DNA of 64,000 nucleotides from Polaromonas sp. GTDB taxonomy: Bacteria > Pseudomonadota > Gammaproteobacteria > Burkholderiales > Burkholderiaceae_C. Under the pieces are notes generated by a model. That model was not told where the DNA came from. It worked only from the letters and a program-made list of their open reading frames with translations, and did no database searches. Each line of letters begins with the position of its first letter. Within the stretch, counting starts at the first letter, position 1. The stretch is from NCBI RefSeq assembly GCF_010365105.1, contig NZ_JAAFGZ010000004.1, positions 98,745 to 162,744 on the forward strand, given 5' to 3'. Positions 44,143 to 53,001 of the stretch are shown here, piece after piece. The position numbers and the translations under genes were made by a program.

Positions 44143-44536
44143 CCTCAGCGGCCCCGGCAAAGCGCTCAAAGCCGAAGCACCAGACGCCGCTGAACTGGCA
44201 GGCCTGGTTCGCACCTGCAAGGCCCGCCTGACGGATGCCCGCAACACCGCGCTGGCTCTGGAGAGCCGCTTTGACCTGGCCTACAACGCAGCCCATGCGC
44301 TGTGCCTGGCCGCGCTGCGCGCCAAAGGCTTTCGTGCCAGCAACCGCTACATCGTTTTCCAGCTTCTGCCCCACACGCTCGGCCTGGGCCCCGAGGTCTG
44401 GCGGCTGCTGGACCTGTGCCATAACAAACGCAATCTGGGTGAATACGAAGGCTTGCTGGAGATTGATCTACGACTGGTGCTAGACCTGATAGATGCCACA
44501 CAAAAAGTGGCTGATGCGCTCAACGCGCCAACTTGA
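44117..44536 (+). CDS. HEPN-like helical protein (toxin candidate)
   Basis: This 139-residue helical protein is translationally coupled to the MNT gene (26-bp overlap). It contains NAAHALCLAALRAKGFRASNRYIVFQLLPHTLG followed by LDLCHNKRNLGEYEGLLEI. R105-N106-x3-Y110 occupies the place of the HEPN R-x4-6-H motif, with Tyr instead of His. That variant occurs in some HEPN branches, but RNase activity is not assured. With the MNT partner it resembles a type VII toxin-antitoxin pair. The partner PLD gene starts 20 bp downstream. Confidence 0.75.
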   Translation: MANNTPLDNLSGPGKALKAEAPDAAELAGLVRTCKARLTDARNTALALESRFDLAYNAAHALCLAALRAKGFRASNRYIVFQLLPHTLGLGPEVWRLLDLCHNKRNLGEYEGLLEIDLRLVLDLIDATQKVADALNAPT

Positions 44537-44556
44537 ACCTGAGAACAACACACGAC

Positions 44557-45300
44557 ATGGCAAAGTTTCTGAACACCAGCGCGACCAACTACTTTCTTGA
44601 GGAAATGATTAAAAGCGCGTCAGACCGACTGATTTTGATCAGCCCGTTCCTCAAGCTCAACGACCGCATGAAGGAGTTGCTGGCGGACAAGAACCGGCTG
44701 AAGATTGATGTGCGCATCGTCTATGGCAAGAGCGAATTGCAGCCGCAGGAAATCGAATGGCTGCGCGGGCTGACGTTCATCCGCACCAGTTTTTGCAAGA
44801 ACCTGCATGCCAAGTGCTACATGAACGAGGAAATGTGCATCGTCACCAGCCTGAACCTGTATGAGTTCAGCCAGATCAACAACAATGAAATGGGCATCCT
44901 GATTCGGCGCGCCGAAGACAGCCAACTGTACAAAGACGCCTATGAGGAAGCCCAGCGCATCATCCGCATCAGCGACGAAGTGCGCATTTCGCTGGAACGG
45001 GTCAGCAGCGAACCCGTGGCGCCTGCAGTTACAGCCCCGTCACCCCTGCCAAAGCGCGAAGACGACCAGAATGCAGAAGCCAGCCATGCGGAAGGCAAGC
45101 TGACTTCCTCCAGGATCGCGCAAAAGCTGGGCCTGAAAACGGCGCCCTTTCTGGACCGGGCCACCGAGCAAGGCTTTCTTGCGTTTAACAATGGTCAGCA
45201 CTTCGTAAGCGCCCAAGGCGAGCAAGTCGGCGTTGAGTTCATCGCCAAATCTCGCTTTGGCCCCTACTTCCTGTGGCCACACGACTTTTACCTGCTTTGA
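44557..45300 (+). CDS. Phospholipase D-like (HKD) nuclease-fold protein with C-terminal wHTH-like part
   Basis: This 247-residue protein has a single PLD-like domain (residues 1-125): LILISPFLKL, then LHAKCYMN with H84-x-K86, VTSLNLYEFS and NNNEMGILI. It fits small HKD proteins of the PLDc_2 type, which act as nucleases or DNA-end processors. A Pro-rich linker leads to a C-terminal region (SSRIAQKLGLKTAPFLDRATEQGFLAFNNGQHFV) that looks like a winged helix. It starts 20 bp after the HEPN-like gene on the same strand, so it probably forms a three-gene operon. The broken copy lacks this gene. Confidence 0.8.
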   Translation: MAKFLNTSATNYFLEEMIKSASDRLILISPFLKLNDRMKELLADKNRLKIDVRIVYGKSELQPQEIEWLRGLTFIRTSFCKNLHAKCYMNEEMCIVTSLNLYEFSQINNNEMGILIRRAEDSQLYKDAYEEAQRIIRISDEVRISLERVSSEPVAPAVTAPSPLPKREDDQNAEASHAEGKLTSSRIAQKLGLKTAPFLDRATEQGFLAFNNGQHFVSAQGEQVGVEFIAKSRFGPYFLWPHDFYLL

Positions 45301-45314
45301 TGGGCTGGCCGTAT

Positions 45315-45376
45315 CAGCTACAGTATTGATAGCTGCTTGCATTCGTCCAGCATGCGCCAGAGCATTTTTTTATTGA
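45315..45376 (+). repeat. Dispersed repeat family A (after the PLD gene)
   Basis: CTACAGTATTGATAGCTGCT, then TGCATTCGTCCAGCATGCGC and CAGAGCATTTTTTTATTG. It is the closest relative of the copy at 40394-40453. Confidence 0.8.
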
Positions 45377-45532
45377 AAAGTACAAGGTTGCAGCGCCGGC
45401 AGTGCATTCGCACAGCGGGCAGCAACTCAACCTCAACTGGCGTCGTTTGCCGACACGTTATGGTCAAAAGCTGCATCAAAATATGCTTTAGCGGTTTCCC
45501 CGCCCATTCTTCAACCTCTCAAGGAAATTGCC

Positions 45533-45760
45533 ATGTCCCAGTTCGCCATGATCACCGGTGATGTCACCTATACCCCGGGTGACGGTGCACCCATCGAAAT
45601 CCCGCGCGTCCGCGTGGAAGTGGAACTGGCGCCCGACAGCGCCACGCTGAGCTGGGAAGCCGCCGAGGGCGTCGTCGGCCTGACCGCCATTCCACGCATC
45701 CAGTTCGACGACTATGTGCGCGACGGCAAGATCACCATGACGACGGAGCAAGCCAGCTGA
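45533..45760 (+). CDS. Small conserved-looking hypothetical protein
   Basis: This 75-residue acidic protein starts MSQFAMITGDVTYTPGDGAPIEIPRVRVEVELAPDSATL and ends IQFDDYVRDGKITM. It has no signal peptide or membrane segment. The ATG at 45533 follows CAAGGAAATT, a usable Shine-Dalgarno. No family is recognised. It lies alone between the accessory patch and a convergent membrane-protein gene. Confidence 0.6.
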   Translation: MSQFAMITGDVTYTPGDGAPIEIPRVRVEVELAPDSATLSWEAAEGVVGLTAIPRIQFDDYVRDGKITMTTEQAS

Positions 45761-45788
45761 CCCGTACCAGTTGCGCCGGCAACAGGCT

Positions 45789-46259
45789 TCAACGCTGCCT
45801 GCGCTGGTTCTGGTTTTTCATGACATCTGGCGAAGCCCGTCTTTGGCGCACAACCGCCGCCAGTCTTGGTGCGCACAGCAACCACAGCATGCCCAGCCCC
45901 AGCAGTCCGCCCTGCGCCAGGTTGTAGTCGCCGGCCAGTTGCTGCCACGAAGCGCCTGCCAGCAGCCGGCCAAAGGCCACTTCAAAGCCCATCATCAGCG
46001 TCAGCCACAGCCCGCCGACGGCCCATTGGGCGCGTGGGCTGGTGGCCTTGAGCAATGGGCTGCCGGACCAGGCAATCAAGCCAATCAGCACGCAGCCGGT
46101 GACGGTGCCGATTTGCCGCGCGGTGAAGTCGCCGACCAGCGGCGCAATGGCCAGCGTGCGAACGGTGCCGTTGACGACCTCGGCCACGATGATCAGGGCC
46201 AGCAAGGCCAGCGCGCGCAGCGCAAGCGTCAGGGTTAGTGAAAGCGGGTTGTGGTCCAT
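45789..46259 (-). CDS. Small four-helix inner-membrane protein
   Basis: This roughly 156-residue protein is dominated by four hydrophobic segments (LRALALLALIIVAEVVNGTV, IGTVTGCVLIGLIAW, WAVGGLWLTLMMGFEVAFG, AQGGLLGLGMLWLLCAPRLAAVV) and a basic C-terminus. It has no recognised catalytic motif or transporter signature; the function is unknown. The ATG at 46259 is preferred over a TTG 27 bases upstream. Confidence 0.7.
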   Translation of the reverse strand: MDHNPLSLTLTLALRALALLALIIVAEVVNGTVRTLAIAPLVGDFTARQIGTVTGCVLIGLIAWSGSPLLKATSPRAQWAVGGLWLTLMMGFEVAFGRLLAGASWQQLAGDYNLAQGGLLGLGMLWLLCAPRLAAVVRQRRASPDVMKNQNQRRQR

Positions 46260-46441
46260 GGGCGGGTGTTTCAGCGTCAGGTTCAAAAAAAAACCGGAAG
46301 CGGCGGCAAGGCTTTCACAGCGTCTCCGTTGATTAAAAAAATGCCCTTGATGGTACGGCTTTGGACGATTTGAAAAGCACCCCGGGCAGCCCGCCTTTCC
46401 TTACACAACGCTCCCATGGTCGGTCAGTGAACAAAGCCATA

Positions 46442-47371
46442 ATGAATCTCGAGTCCCCTCCTTCAGCCCTCACACCCATGCCCACAGCCCATTCCAACCT
46501 CGCCCATTCACAGCTGAACCGCCGCGCCGCCCTGCTGGGCGCTGTCGGCCTTCTGGCGCTGCCTGCGTCGCAGTTTGCGACCGCCGCTACACCGCCTGCC
46601 CCCGAGTTCTGGCCGAACGACTTGCAGGTTCCCGGCGGCGTGGCGCGGCTGTCGCTGGGTCCGGCGGCGGCGCGTCCGGTTGCGCATGCGGGCGAGGTGC
46701 CGCTGCTGGTGCTGGGCGATGTCATCGAATGGACGGCGCTGGTCGGCATTCCCTTGTCTGCGACGCCTGGCCGGGCGAGCATCACGGTGCAGGCCGCAGA
46801 AGGCAGCGGCCCGCGCCAGGTCGGCTACAGCGTGGCACCCAAGCGCTACACCGAGCAGCGCCTGAAGGTCGCACCGGGCACGGTGGACCTGTCGCCCGAC
46901 AACCAGGCGCGGTACGAACGCGAGCGTGCGCACCAGGCCAAGGTGATGGCGACTTTCAGCGAACCCCTGCCGCAGTTCAGCGCCTTGCGCATGCGCGTGC
47001 CGGTGCCGGGGCGGCGTTCCAGCTCGTTCGGCCTGCGGCGCGTGTTCAACGGCCAGGCGCGCAATCCGCACAGCGGCATGGACATCGCGGCCAGCACCGG
47101 CACTCCGGTCGTGGCTCCGCTGCCCGGCCGCGTTATCGACACCGGCGACTATTTCTTCAACGGCAACACCGTGTGGCTGGACCACGGCGGTGGCTTGCTG
47201 AGCATGTACTGCCACCTGAGCGCCATTGGCGCGGCCACAGACGATTTGCTGAAAACCGGCGAAAGCCTGGGCGCGGTGGGCGCCACCGGCCGCGTGACCG
47301 GGCCGCACCTGCACTGGGGCGTGATGCTGAACCGCACGATGGTGGACCCGGCGCTGTTCCTGCCGGCCTGA
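46442..47371 (+). CDS. M23 family metallopeptidase (LytM domain), exported
   Basis: This roughly 309-residue protein has a twin-arginine-like export signal (LNRRAALLGAVGLLALPASQFATAA). The C-terminal LytM/M23 domain has zinc ligands in NPHSGMDIA (HxxxD) and GPHLHWGV (HxH). It probably cleaves peptidoglycan cross-links or activates amidases in the periplasm. The middle region (residues 70-190) resembles the N-terminal domain of peptidase M23 lipoproteins. The start could also be the ATG at 46478; neither has a clear Shine-Dalgarno. Confidence 0.88.
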   Translation: MNLESPPSALTPMPTAHSNLAHSQLNRRAALLGAVGLLALPASQFATAATPPAPEFWPNDLQVPGGVARLSLGPAAARPVAHAGEVPLLVLGDVIEWTALVGIPLSATPGRASITVQAAEGSGPRQVGYSVAPKRYTEQRLKVAPGTVDLSPDNQARYERERAHQAKVMATFSEPLPQFSALRMRVPVPGRRSSSFGLRRVFNGQARNPHSGMDIAASTGTPVVAPLPGRVIDTGDYFFNGNTVWLDHGGGLLSMYCHLSAIGAATDDLLKTGESLGAVGATGRVTGPHLHWGVMLNRTMVDPALFLPA

Positions 47372-47410
47372 ACTGCAACGCGCATGCTGCGAAACCAATC
47401 ACGACAACGC

Positions 47411-47471
47411 TCTGTTTTTCATAGCTGCTTGCGCACGCCCATTAAGCGAAAGCGTCACTTTTTACCCTTAA
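47411..47471 (+). repeat. Dispersed repeat family A (between the M23 and DUF938 genes)
   Basis: CTGTTTTTCATAGCTGCTTG, then CGCACGCCCATTAAGCGAAA and GCGTCACTTTTTACCC. Good family A layout. Confidence 0.65.
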
Positions 47472-47495
47472 ACCAGAGTTGTAACCCTCCTGACC

Positions 47496-48104
47496 ATGTC
47501 CGCACCCGACTTCAGCCCCGCCGCCGACCGCAACAAGCAGCCCATCCTGACCATGCTTCGCCATATATTGCCCGACGCGGGCAGTGCGCTCGAAATCGCC
47601 TCGGGCACCGGCCAGCATGTCGCCTGGTTTGCAGCCAGCCTGCCGCGCTGGACCTGGCAGCCGACCGACGTGCAGTCTGCCGCACTGGACAACATCGCCG
47701 CGCGGGTGGCGCAGCACGGCCTGGCAAATGTCCTGCCGCCCCTGCGGCTTGATGTGATGGCAGCGCGCTGGCTGCCTGACGATGTGCGGTTTGACGCCAT
47801 CGTGTGCGCCAACATGCTGCACATCGCGCCGTGGGTCACCTGCGCCGCCTTGATGCAGGGCAGCGCGCGGCACCTGGCGGCCGGCGGGGTGCTGATCACC
47901 TACGGCCCTTATCTGGAGGATGGCGTTCCCACCTCTGAAGGCAACCTGGCGTTCGACCAGAGCCTGCGCGCGCAGGATGCGGCCTGGGGACTGCGCCGCC
48001 GCGAAGACGTGGAAGGAGAAGCGGTACGGGCCGGCCTGCAGCTGGCGGCACGGCATGCAATGCCGTCCAACAACCTGCTGCTGGTGTGGACCCGGGCGCA
48101 GTGA
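47496..48104 (+). CDS. DUF938 class I SAM-dependent methyltransferase-like protein
   Basis: This 202-residue protein is of the DUF938 family. It opens SPAADRNKQPILTMLRHILPDAGSALEIASGTGQHVAWFA, the glycine-rich SAM motif, followed by WQPTDVQ and the acidic DAIVCANMLHIAPW region. The end EGEAVRAGLQLAARHAMPSNNLLLVWTR is also typical. The substrate is unknown. It stands alone after a family A repeat. Confidence 0.88.
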   Translation: MSAPDFSPAADRNKQPILTMLRHILPDAGSALEIASGTGQHVAWFAASLPRWTWQPTDVQSAALDNIAARVAQHGLANVLPPLRLDVMAARWLPDDVRFDAIVCANMLHIAPWVTCAALMQGSARHLAAGGVLITYGPYLEDGVPTSEGNLAFDQSLRAQDAAWGLRRREDVEGEAVRAGLQLAARHAMPSNNLLLVWTRAQ

Positions 48105-48212
48105 TGCTGTCGGTCGATGCAAAGGCGATTTTTCCTACGTAGGGTATAGCAGCCGCTGCATGTCAGTTGTTTGGCCCCGGGCTTACCATTAAACGGTACG
48201 GAGACTTGTGCC

Positions 48213-48641
48213 ATGCAACTGCAAACCCTCGAACCCCCGGACGACATCGCCTTTTTCATCGTTGAAGGCACGCACCGGATTGCCACCATCTCGATGAACG
48301 ATTACGGCTTTTTGTTGTCAGCCCGAATGGCGCAGACCTACCTCGGGCGGGCCGAACAGGTGATTGATAACAAACGGGGATTTGACAGGGAGTTCTTTAC
48401 CGAAGTCAGCGCGCTCAAGAACACTGCCGTGCAGATAGGCCGCGAATACGCGCAATTTGAAACCTTCTGCGCCGACTGCGACCGGTTTGACCACCTGCAA
48501 ACCCGGAACTGGCGTGAATGGCTGTCCAAATGCGCCGTCCGCGCCATCTCGCGCAGCTACCGCGGAACGGTCAGCCACCATCTGGCCTACAAGATCCGCC
48601 TGTTTCACTCAAGGCTGAGCGCGGTTCTGACAGAAGCTTAA
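48213..48641 (+). CDS. Hypothetical protein
   Basis: This 142-residue soluble-looking protein starts MQLQTLEPPDDIAFFIVEGTHRIATISMNDYGFLLSARMAQTYLG and ends with a basic helix (CAVRAISRSYRGTVSHHLAYKIRLFHSRLS). It has no signal peptide and no motif that I recognise. The ATG at 48213 has ACGGAGA about 9 bases upstream. It is convergent with the TerB-like gene downstream. Confidence 0.6.
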   Translation: MQLQTLEPPDDIAFFIVEGTHRIATISMNDYGFLLSARMAQTYLGRAEQVIDNKRGFDREFFTEVSALKNTAVQIGREYAQFETFCADCDRFDHLQTRNWREWLSKCAVRAISRSYRGTVSHHLAYKIRLFHSRLSAVLTEA

Positions 48642-48672
48642 AAACGTTCATGGACAGGCGACTGAACGGCAC

Positions 48673-49629
48673 CTAGCGGCCCCGCACCATCGCCATGACC
48701 TGGCCCGCATCCAGCGTCGCCGCCTTTTGCTGGATCTGCGGCAGGTACTCGGTTTGCATCTTCTTCGCCGGTTCCAGCAGCCCCTGGTAGGTTTCGCGCA
48801 GCAGCGCCGTGTTCATGACCCTGCCGCCGGCGTAGTAGCGTTTGGCCAGTTGCCCCAGCGCATAGGTGGTGGCAAACGAAAACGCCATGCCGGTGCCGGC
48901 GCTGCCGACCTTGCCGATGGTTTTACCGGCCAGCTTGCCGAGCAGGCCGCCCAGCAGCTTGCGGCCGAACTGTTCCAGGTACTGAGAGGTCAGGCCCACG
49001 CCGGCGGCGGCGATGAATTCCTTGATATGCCCCTGATCAAGCGTCACGCCATGCGCCTTGCCGATGCCATAGACCATCTTGACCTGCAGCGGAATGATGG
49101 CCATCGACGCCCACGACTGCGGCAGCAATTCGAGCGCTCCATTGACCAGCGCATGGTTCAGGATGGAGCGGTCCAGTTCTGCATCATTGGCGGTGGACGG
49201 CAAAGCGGCCATCACTGGCGAAGGCACGGGAAGCGCGGTGTCGGGCAGGTCAACTTCAGCCAGTGCCGCTGCCTGCGCGTCAAAAGCCTGGGTCTGGGCC
49301 GGGCTAAGGGCCAGCTGCAGGCGCAAGTCGGCCAGGAAGCTGCGCTCTGCATCGGTCTGCTGGCCATCGGCATCGCAGACGCAGACCGCCATTTCGTAGG
49401 CCAGCTGGCGGTGGCTGGGGTCGCTCAGCTTTTGCACGGCGGCATCGACGCCGGTGCGCTTGAGCAGCACGTCCTGGTACAGGCGCGGCAGGTTGGGTGC
49501 ATTGGATTCGCTGGACAGCGAATCGGCGATGCGGCGGATTTCCTCGCGCTCGGCGTCGGCTTTGTTGCCATCGGCAAAGGCGGCAAACAGGGCGATGGAA
49601 AGCAGCGCTTCTTGCTGTTCAGTGGTCAT
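48673..49629 (-). CDS. TerB-like / DUF697-like two-domain protein
   Basis: This 318-residue protein has an N-terminal TerB-like helical domain (EALLSIALFAAFADGNKADAEREEIRRIADSL, then YEMAVCVCDADGQQTDAERSFLADLRLQL, residues 1-115). The C-terminal region is DUF697-like (LLPQSWASMAIIPLQVKMVYGIGKAHGVTLDQGHIKEFIAAAGVGLTSQYLEQFGRKLLGGLLGKLAG) with a hydrophobic Gly-rich stretch. It probably associates with the membrane. It is divergent from the SPFH/zinc-ribbon pair; this three-gene grouping suggests a membrane-stress module. I start at 49629 (MTTEQQ). Confidence 0.75.
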   Translation of the reverse strand: MTTEQQEALLSIALFAAFADGNKADAEREEIRRIADSLSSESNAPNLPRLYQDVLLKRTGVDAAVQKLSDPSHRQLAYEMAVCVCDADGQQTDAERSFLADLRLQLALSPAQTQAFDAQAAALAEVDLPDTALPVPSPVMAALPSTANDAELDRSILNHALVNGALELLPQSWASMAIIPLQVKMVYGIGKAHGVTLDQGHIKEFIAAAGVGLTSQYLEQFGRKLLGGLLGKLAGKTIGKVGSAGTGMAFSFATTYALGQLAKRYYAGGRVMNTALLRETYQGLLEPAKKMQTEYLPQIQQKAATLDAGQVMAMVRGR

Positions 49630-49855
49630 GGGAGGTTCTTTCAAGCTGGGGTTTGCAACAATGCAGGGCCCGCGCAAGCCATCGATGGCAATGCACGCGC
49701 AGGGCGGCGGGCCGTTTGGTCATAATAAAACTGCGCACGCCGGGCCGGTCAAGCCCGGCGGATTTCTCATCGGGTCTGGTGTGGATTTAAGCCGCCGGCC
49801 AGACCTGTTTTATTTCGCCATCAACCCGACACCAACCGACAGAAAAGGACGCCCC

Positions 49856-50926
49856 ATGAGCCTGCTCCACCTCATCAAGAACCAGCTGATCGAGGTCATC
49901 GAATGGACCGATGACTCGCGCGACACGCTGTCCTACCGCTGGCCGGACGAGGACAAGGAAATCAAGAACGGCGCGCAGCTCATCGTGCGCGAATCGCAGC
50001 AGGTGCAGTTCGTCGCCGCCGGCCAGTACGCCGACCTGTTCAATCCGGGCAAACACACCCTGACCACTGAAAACGTGCCGGTGCTGTCCACCATCCTGGG
50101 GTGGAAATACGGCTTTCAGTCGCCGTTCAAGTGCGACATCTACTACCTGAACACGCGCCTCTTCACCGGCAACAAGTGGGGCACGGCCAACCCGGTGATG
50201 ATGCGCGACAAGGATTTCGGCGTGGTGCGGCTGCGGGCTTTCGGCACCTACGACTTTCGCATCGTCGAGTCGGCAAAGTTCCTGCGCGAAGTGGCCGGGA
50301 CCGACCAGAACTTCCGGCTGGACGAGTTTGCCGACACCATGCGCTCGCGCATCGTCAGCGTGTTCACCGAAGCATTGGCGCGCGCCGGCGTTCCGGCGCT
50401 GGACGTGGCGCAGCGCTATGGCGAACTGGGCGACGCGCTGCTGCCGCTGGTCAACCCGGCCATGCGCGAGAAATACGGCCTGGAAATCACCAGCTTCGTG
50501 CTGGAAAACGTGTCAGTGCCGCCCGAGGTCGAGCAGGCCATCGACAAGCGCTCCAGCATGGGCGTGATCGGCAACCTGAACGACTATGTGAAGTACCAGA
50601 TGGGCCTGGCGCTGGGCCAAGGCGGTGAAGCCGGCGCGGCCGCCACCCTGCCCGCGCAGATGGCCATGGGCTTTGGCATGGCGCAGGAAATGGTGCGCGG
50701 CATGCAGGGCGGCAATGGCGTACCGGCAGCGTCCGCAGTCAGCACACCGCCAGACACTGCCGCCGCCGGGCTGGACGTGCTGACGCCCGAGCAGGCGGCG
50801 CAAGGGCTGGGCGTGTCGGTGGAAGACGTGATGGCGTCCATCACCGCCGGCGACCTGAAGGCGCGCAAGATCGGCAGCGCCTGGCGCATCGCCAGGAGTT
50901 CGCTCGAAGAATTCCTGCGCGGCTGA
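49856..50926 (+). CDS. SPFH-domain protein with C-terminal excisionase-type HTH
   Basis: This 356-residue protein begins MSLLHLIKNQLIEVIEWTDDSRDTLSYRWPDEDKEIKNGAQLIVRESQQV, the YdjI/virion-core-like SPFH family. The SPFH body ends near residue 255. A linker leads to LTPEQAAQGLGVSVEDVMASITAGDLKARKIGSAWRIARSSLEEFL, a MerR/excisionase-type helix-turn-helix. SPFH proteins form membrane-associated oligomers; here the HTH is probably a protein- or membrane-facing module rather than a DNA binder. It is followed by the zinc-ribbon gene after 79 bp. The start has an AAAAGGA Shine-Dalgarno. Confidence 0.85.
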   Translation: MSLLHLIKNQLIEVIEWTDDSRDTLSYRWPDEDKEIKNGAQLIVRESQQVQFVAAGQYADLFNPGKHTLTTENVPVLSTILGWKYGFQSPFKCDIYYLNTRLFTGNKWGTANPVMMRDKDFGVVRLRAFGTYDFRIVESAKFLREVAGTDQNFRLDEFADTMRSRIVSVFTEALARAGVPALDVAQRYGELGDALLPLVNPAMREKYGLEITSFVLENVSVPPEVEQAIDKRSSMGVIGNLNDYVKYQMGLALGQGGEAGAAATLPAQMAMGFGMAQEMVRGMQGGNGVPAASAVSTPPDTAAAGLDVLTPEQAAQGLGVSVEDVMASITAGDLKARKIGSAWRIARSSLEEFLRG

Positions 50927-51005
50927 AACCCCGGGCCTTTTTATTCCTGCCGGCTGCCTCCACGACGGCAGCCCCGATAACGCGGACACCGAAAACAACA
51001 ACAAT

Positions 51006-52124
51006 ATGGCGCCAACCGATCAGCCCGCCACCGTGGGCAAACACCCCTGCCCCGAGTGCGGCGCCGACCTGCAATGGAATGCGGCCCGGCAGGCGCTGGC
51101 CTGCCCCTATTGCGGCACGGTCGTGCCGTATGCGCCGGGCCAGGCGCTGCCCGGCGCCAGCGTCGTCGAGCAGGACCTGCAGCAGGCCCTGAGCCACCCC
51201 GCCAGCGGGCGCGGATGGGGCGGCGCGGCCGCAGGGGAAAAGCGCGAGGTGCAGTGCCAGAGCTGCCACGCCATTTCGGTGTTTGTCGATGGCAAGGTCG
51301 CCAGGCGCTGCGACTTTTGCGGCTCGCCGTCGATCATCGATCACCCCTCGCTGAATGACGCCATCACACCGCAAAGCCTGCTGCCGTTCAAGGTCAGCGA
51401 CGCGCAGATGCGCACCCGCCTGCGCCAGTGGTACGGTTCGCGCTGGTTCGCGCCCAACAAGCTCAAGTCGGCTGCGCTGACCGACACACTGAGCGGCGTG
51501 TACCTGCCCTACTGGACGTTTGATGCCCAGGCCAGCGCCCGCTGGCGCGCCGACGCCGGCCACTATTACTACGAGACCGAAAGCTACCAGGACAGCAAGG
51601 GCCAGCGGCAAACCCGCCAGGTGCGGCAGGTGCGCTGGGTGCCGGCAGCCGGCAGCCTGGCACATTTCTTTGACGACGAACTGGTGCCCGGCACAGCCGG
51701 CGTACATCCGGCGCTGCTGCGGCAGATCGAGCCTTTTCCGACGCTGACCGACCTGCAAGCCTATTCGCCCGAGTTTGTGCGAGGCTGGACCGTCGAGCGC
51801 TACCAGATCGACCTGGGCAAGGCCGAAAAGCTCAACCAGGAAGCGATGCAGCAACAAATTCAGGTGCTGTGCGGCCGCCAGGTGCCGGGCGACACCTTCC
51901 GCAACCTGCAGGTCGATGCGCAGTTTCAGGGCCGCACCTTCAAGCATATTTTGGTGCCGGTCTGGCTGGTCAGCTACACCTACGGCGCGCGCAGCTTCCA
52001 GGTGGTGGGCAATGGCTACACCGGCGCCATGGCCGGCGAACAGCCCTACAGCTGGGTAAAGATCGGCTTTGCCGTGCTGGCCGTGCTGCTGCTGATTTTG
52101 CTGATGGTGTCCATGAACCAGTGA
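51006..52124 (+). CDS. Zinc-ribbon membrane protein (SPFH partner)
   Basis: This 372-residue protein has an N-terminal TFIIB-like zinc ribbon (CPECGADLQWNAARQALACPYCG, residues 15-37) and a second Cys pair set (CQSCHAIS…RRCDFCGSP). A globular region follows with LPYWTFDAQASARW and HILVPVWLVSYTYGARSFQVVGNGYTG. One C-terminal membrane anchor is seen (IGFAVLAVLLLILLMV). This architecture commonly neighbours YdjI-like SPFH genes, as it does here. The molecular role is unknown; assembly or quality control at the membrane is a guess. Confidence 0.8.
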   Translation: MAPTDQPATVGKHPCPECGADLQWNAARQALACPYCGTVVPYAPGQALPGASVVEQDLQQALSHPASGRGWGGAAAGEKREVQCQSCHAISVFVDGKVARRCDFCGSPSIIDHPSLNDAITPQSLLPFKVSDAQMRTRLRQWYGSRWFAPNKLKSAALTDTLSGVYLPYWTFDAQASARWRADAGHYYYETESYQDSKGQRQTRQVRQVRWVPAAGSLAHFFDDELVPGTAGVHPALLRQIEPFPTLTDLQAYSPEFVRGWTVERYQIDLGKAEKLNQEAMQQQIQVLCGRQVPGDTFRNLQVDAQFQGRTFKHILVPVWLVSYTYGARSFQVVGNGYTGAMAGEQPYSWVKIGFAVLAVLLLILLMVSMNQ

Positions 52125-52281
52125 GCGTCGGGGTTATGCCTGCCAACTGTGAATGGCCCTGTGGACAAGTGACTGGACAAGTCCCGAAAACCGCGCCGGC
52201 TATGGCTTTGCGCGGCATGCCCAAAAAACAGGCAGCCGTGATGCCGACCATCAGGTGCCCGGTGGCGATGGGCTGCCGATA

Positions 52282-53001
52282 ATGACGTTTATGAACACAT
52301 CCACCTTTCCCACGCCCAAGGTTCTGGCTTTCGATGTTTTCGGCACCGTGGTGGACTGGCACAGCGGCATTGCCCGCGAAGTGCAGGCGCTGCGGCCCCT
52401 GGTGGACGGCAACGCATTCGCGCTCGCCTGGCGCGCCGGCTACCAGCCGGCCATGCGCCGGGTGATGTCGGGTGAACTGGGCTGGACGCTGATCGACGAC
52501 CTGCACCGGCTGATTCTTGACGGACTGCTGGCACCGTTCGGCCTTGAAGGCCTGAGCGAGGCCGAGTTGCAGCACCTGAACAAGGCCTGGCACCGGCTGG
52601 ATCCGTGGCCCGACGTAGTGCAGGGACTGACCCGCCTGAAGTCGCAGCACATGATTTGCACACTGTCCAACGGCAACATCGGCCTGCTGGCCGACATGGC
52701 CAAACACGGCAGCCTGCCGTGGGACTGCATTTTGTCGGCCGAAGTGTTCCGGGCCTACAAGCCCGACCCGGCGACTTACGGGGGCGTGGCCCGGGTTTTC
52801 GACGTGGCGCCATCCGAGGTGATGCTGGTGGCGGCCCACCAGGACGACCTGGCCGCCGCGCGCGCCTGCGGCCTGCAGACCGCCTACATCGAACGCCCGG
52901 CCGAGTTTGGCGCTGGCCAGCCCAAGGACGTGTCGCCCTGCCCGGCCAATACCCGGCATGCCTGTGACTTCATGGCGCTGGCTGACCAGCTGGGCTGCTG
53001 A
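52282..53001 (+). CDS. Haloacid dehalogenase type II (HAD superfamily)
   Basis: This 239-residue HAD hydrolase follows the L-2-haloacid dehalogenase pattern. The nucleophile is Asp18 in [11 protein letters not shown], motif II is TLSNGN, the motif III Lys is in [11 protein letters not shown] and motif IV is [16 protein letters not shown]. Type II enzymes hydrolyse L-2-haloacids to D-2-hydroxyacids; a general phosphatase role cannot be excluded. I use the ATG at 52282 (52291 is possible). Its stop overlaps the rluE start by one base. Confidence 0.85.
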   Translation: MTFMNTSTFPTPKVLAFDVFGTVVDWHSGIAREVQALRPLVDGNAFALAWRAGYQPAMRRVMSGELGWTLIDDLHRLILDGLLAPFGLEGLSEAELQHLNKAWHRLDPWPDVVQGLTRLKSQHMICTLSNGNIGLLADMAKHGSLPWDCILSAEVFRAYKPDPATYGGVARVFDVAPSEVMLVAAHQDDLAAARACGLQTAYIERPAEFGAGQPKDVSPCPANTRHACDFMALADQLGC

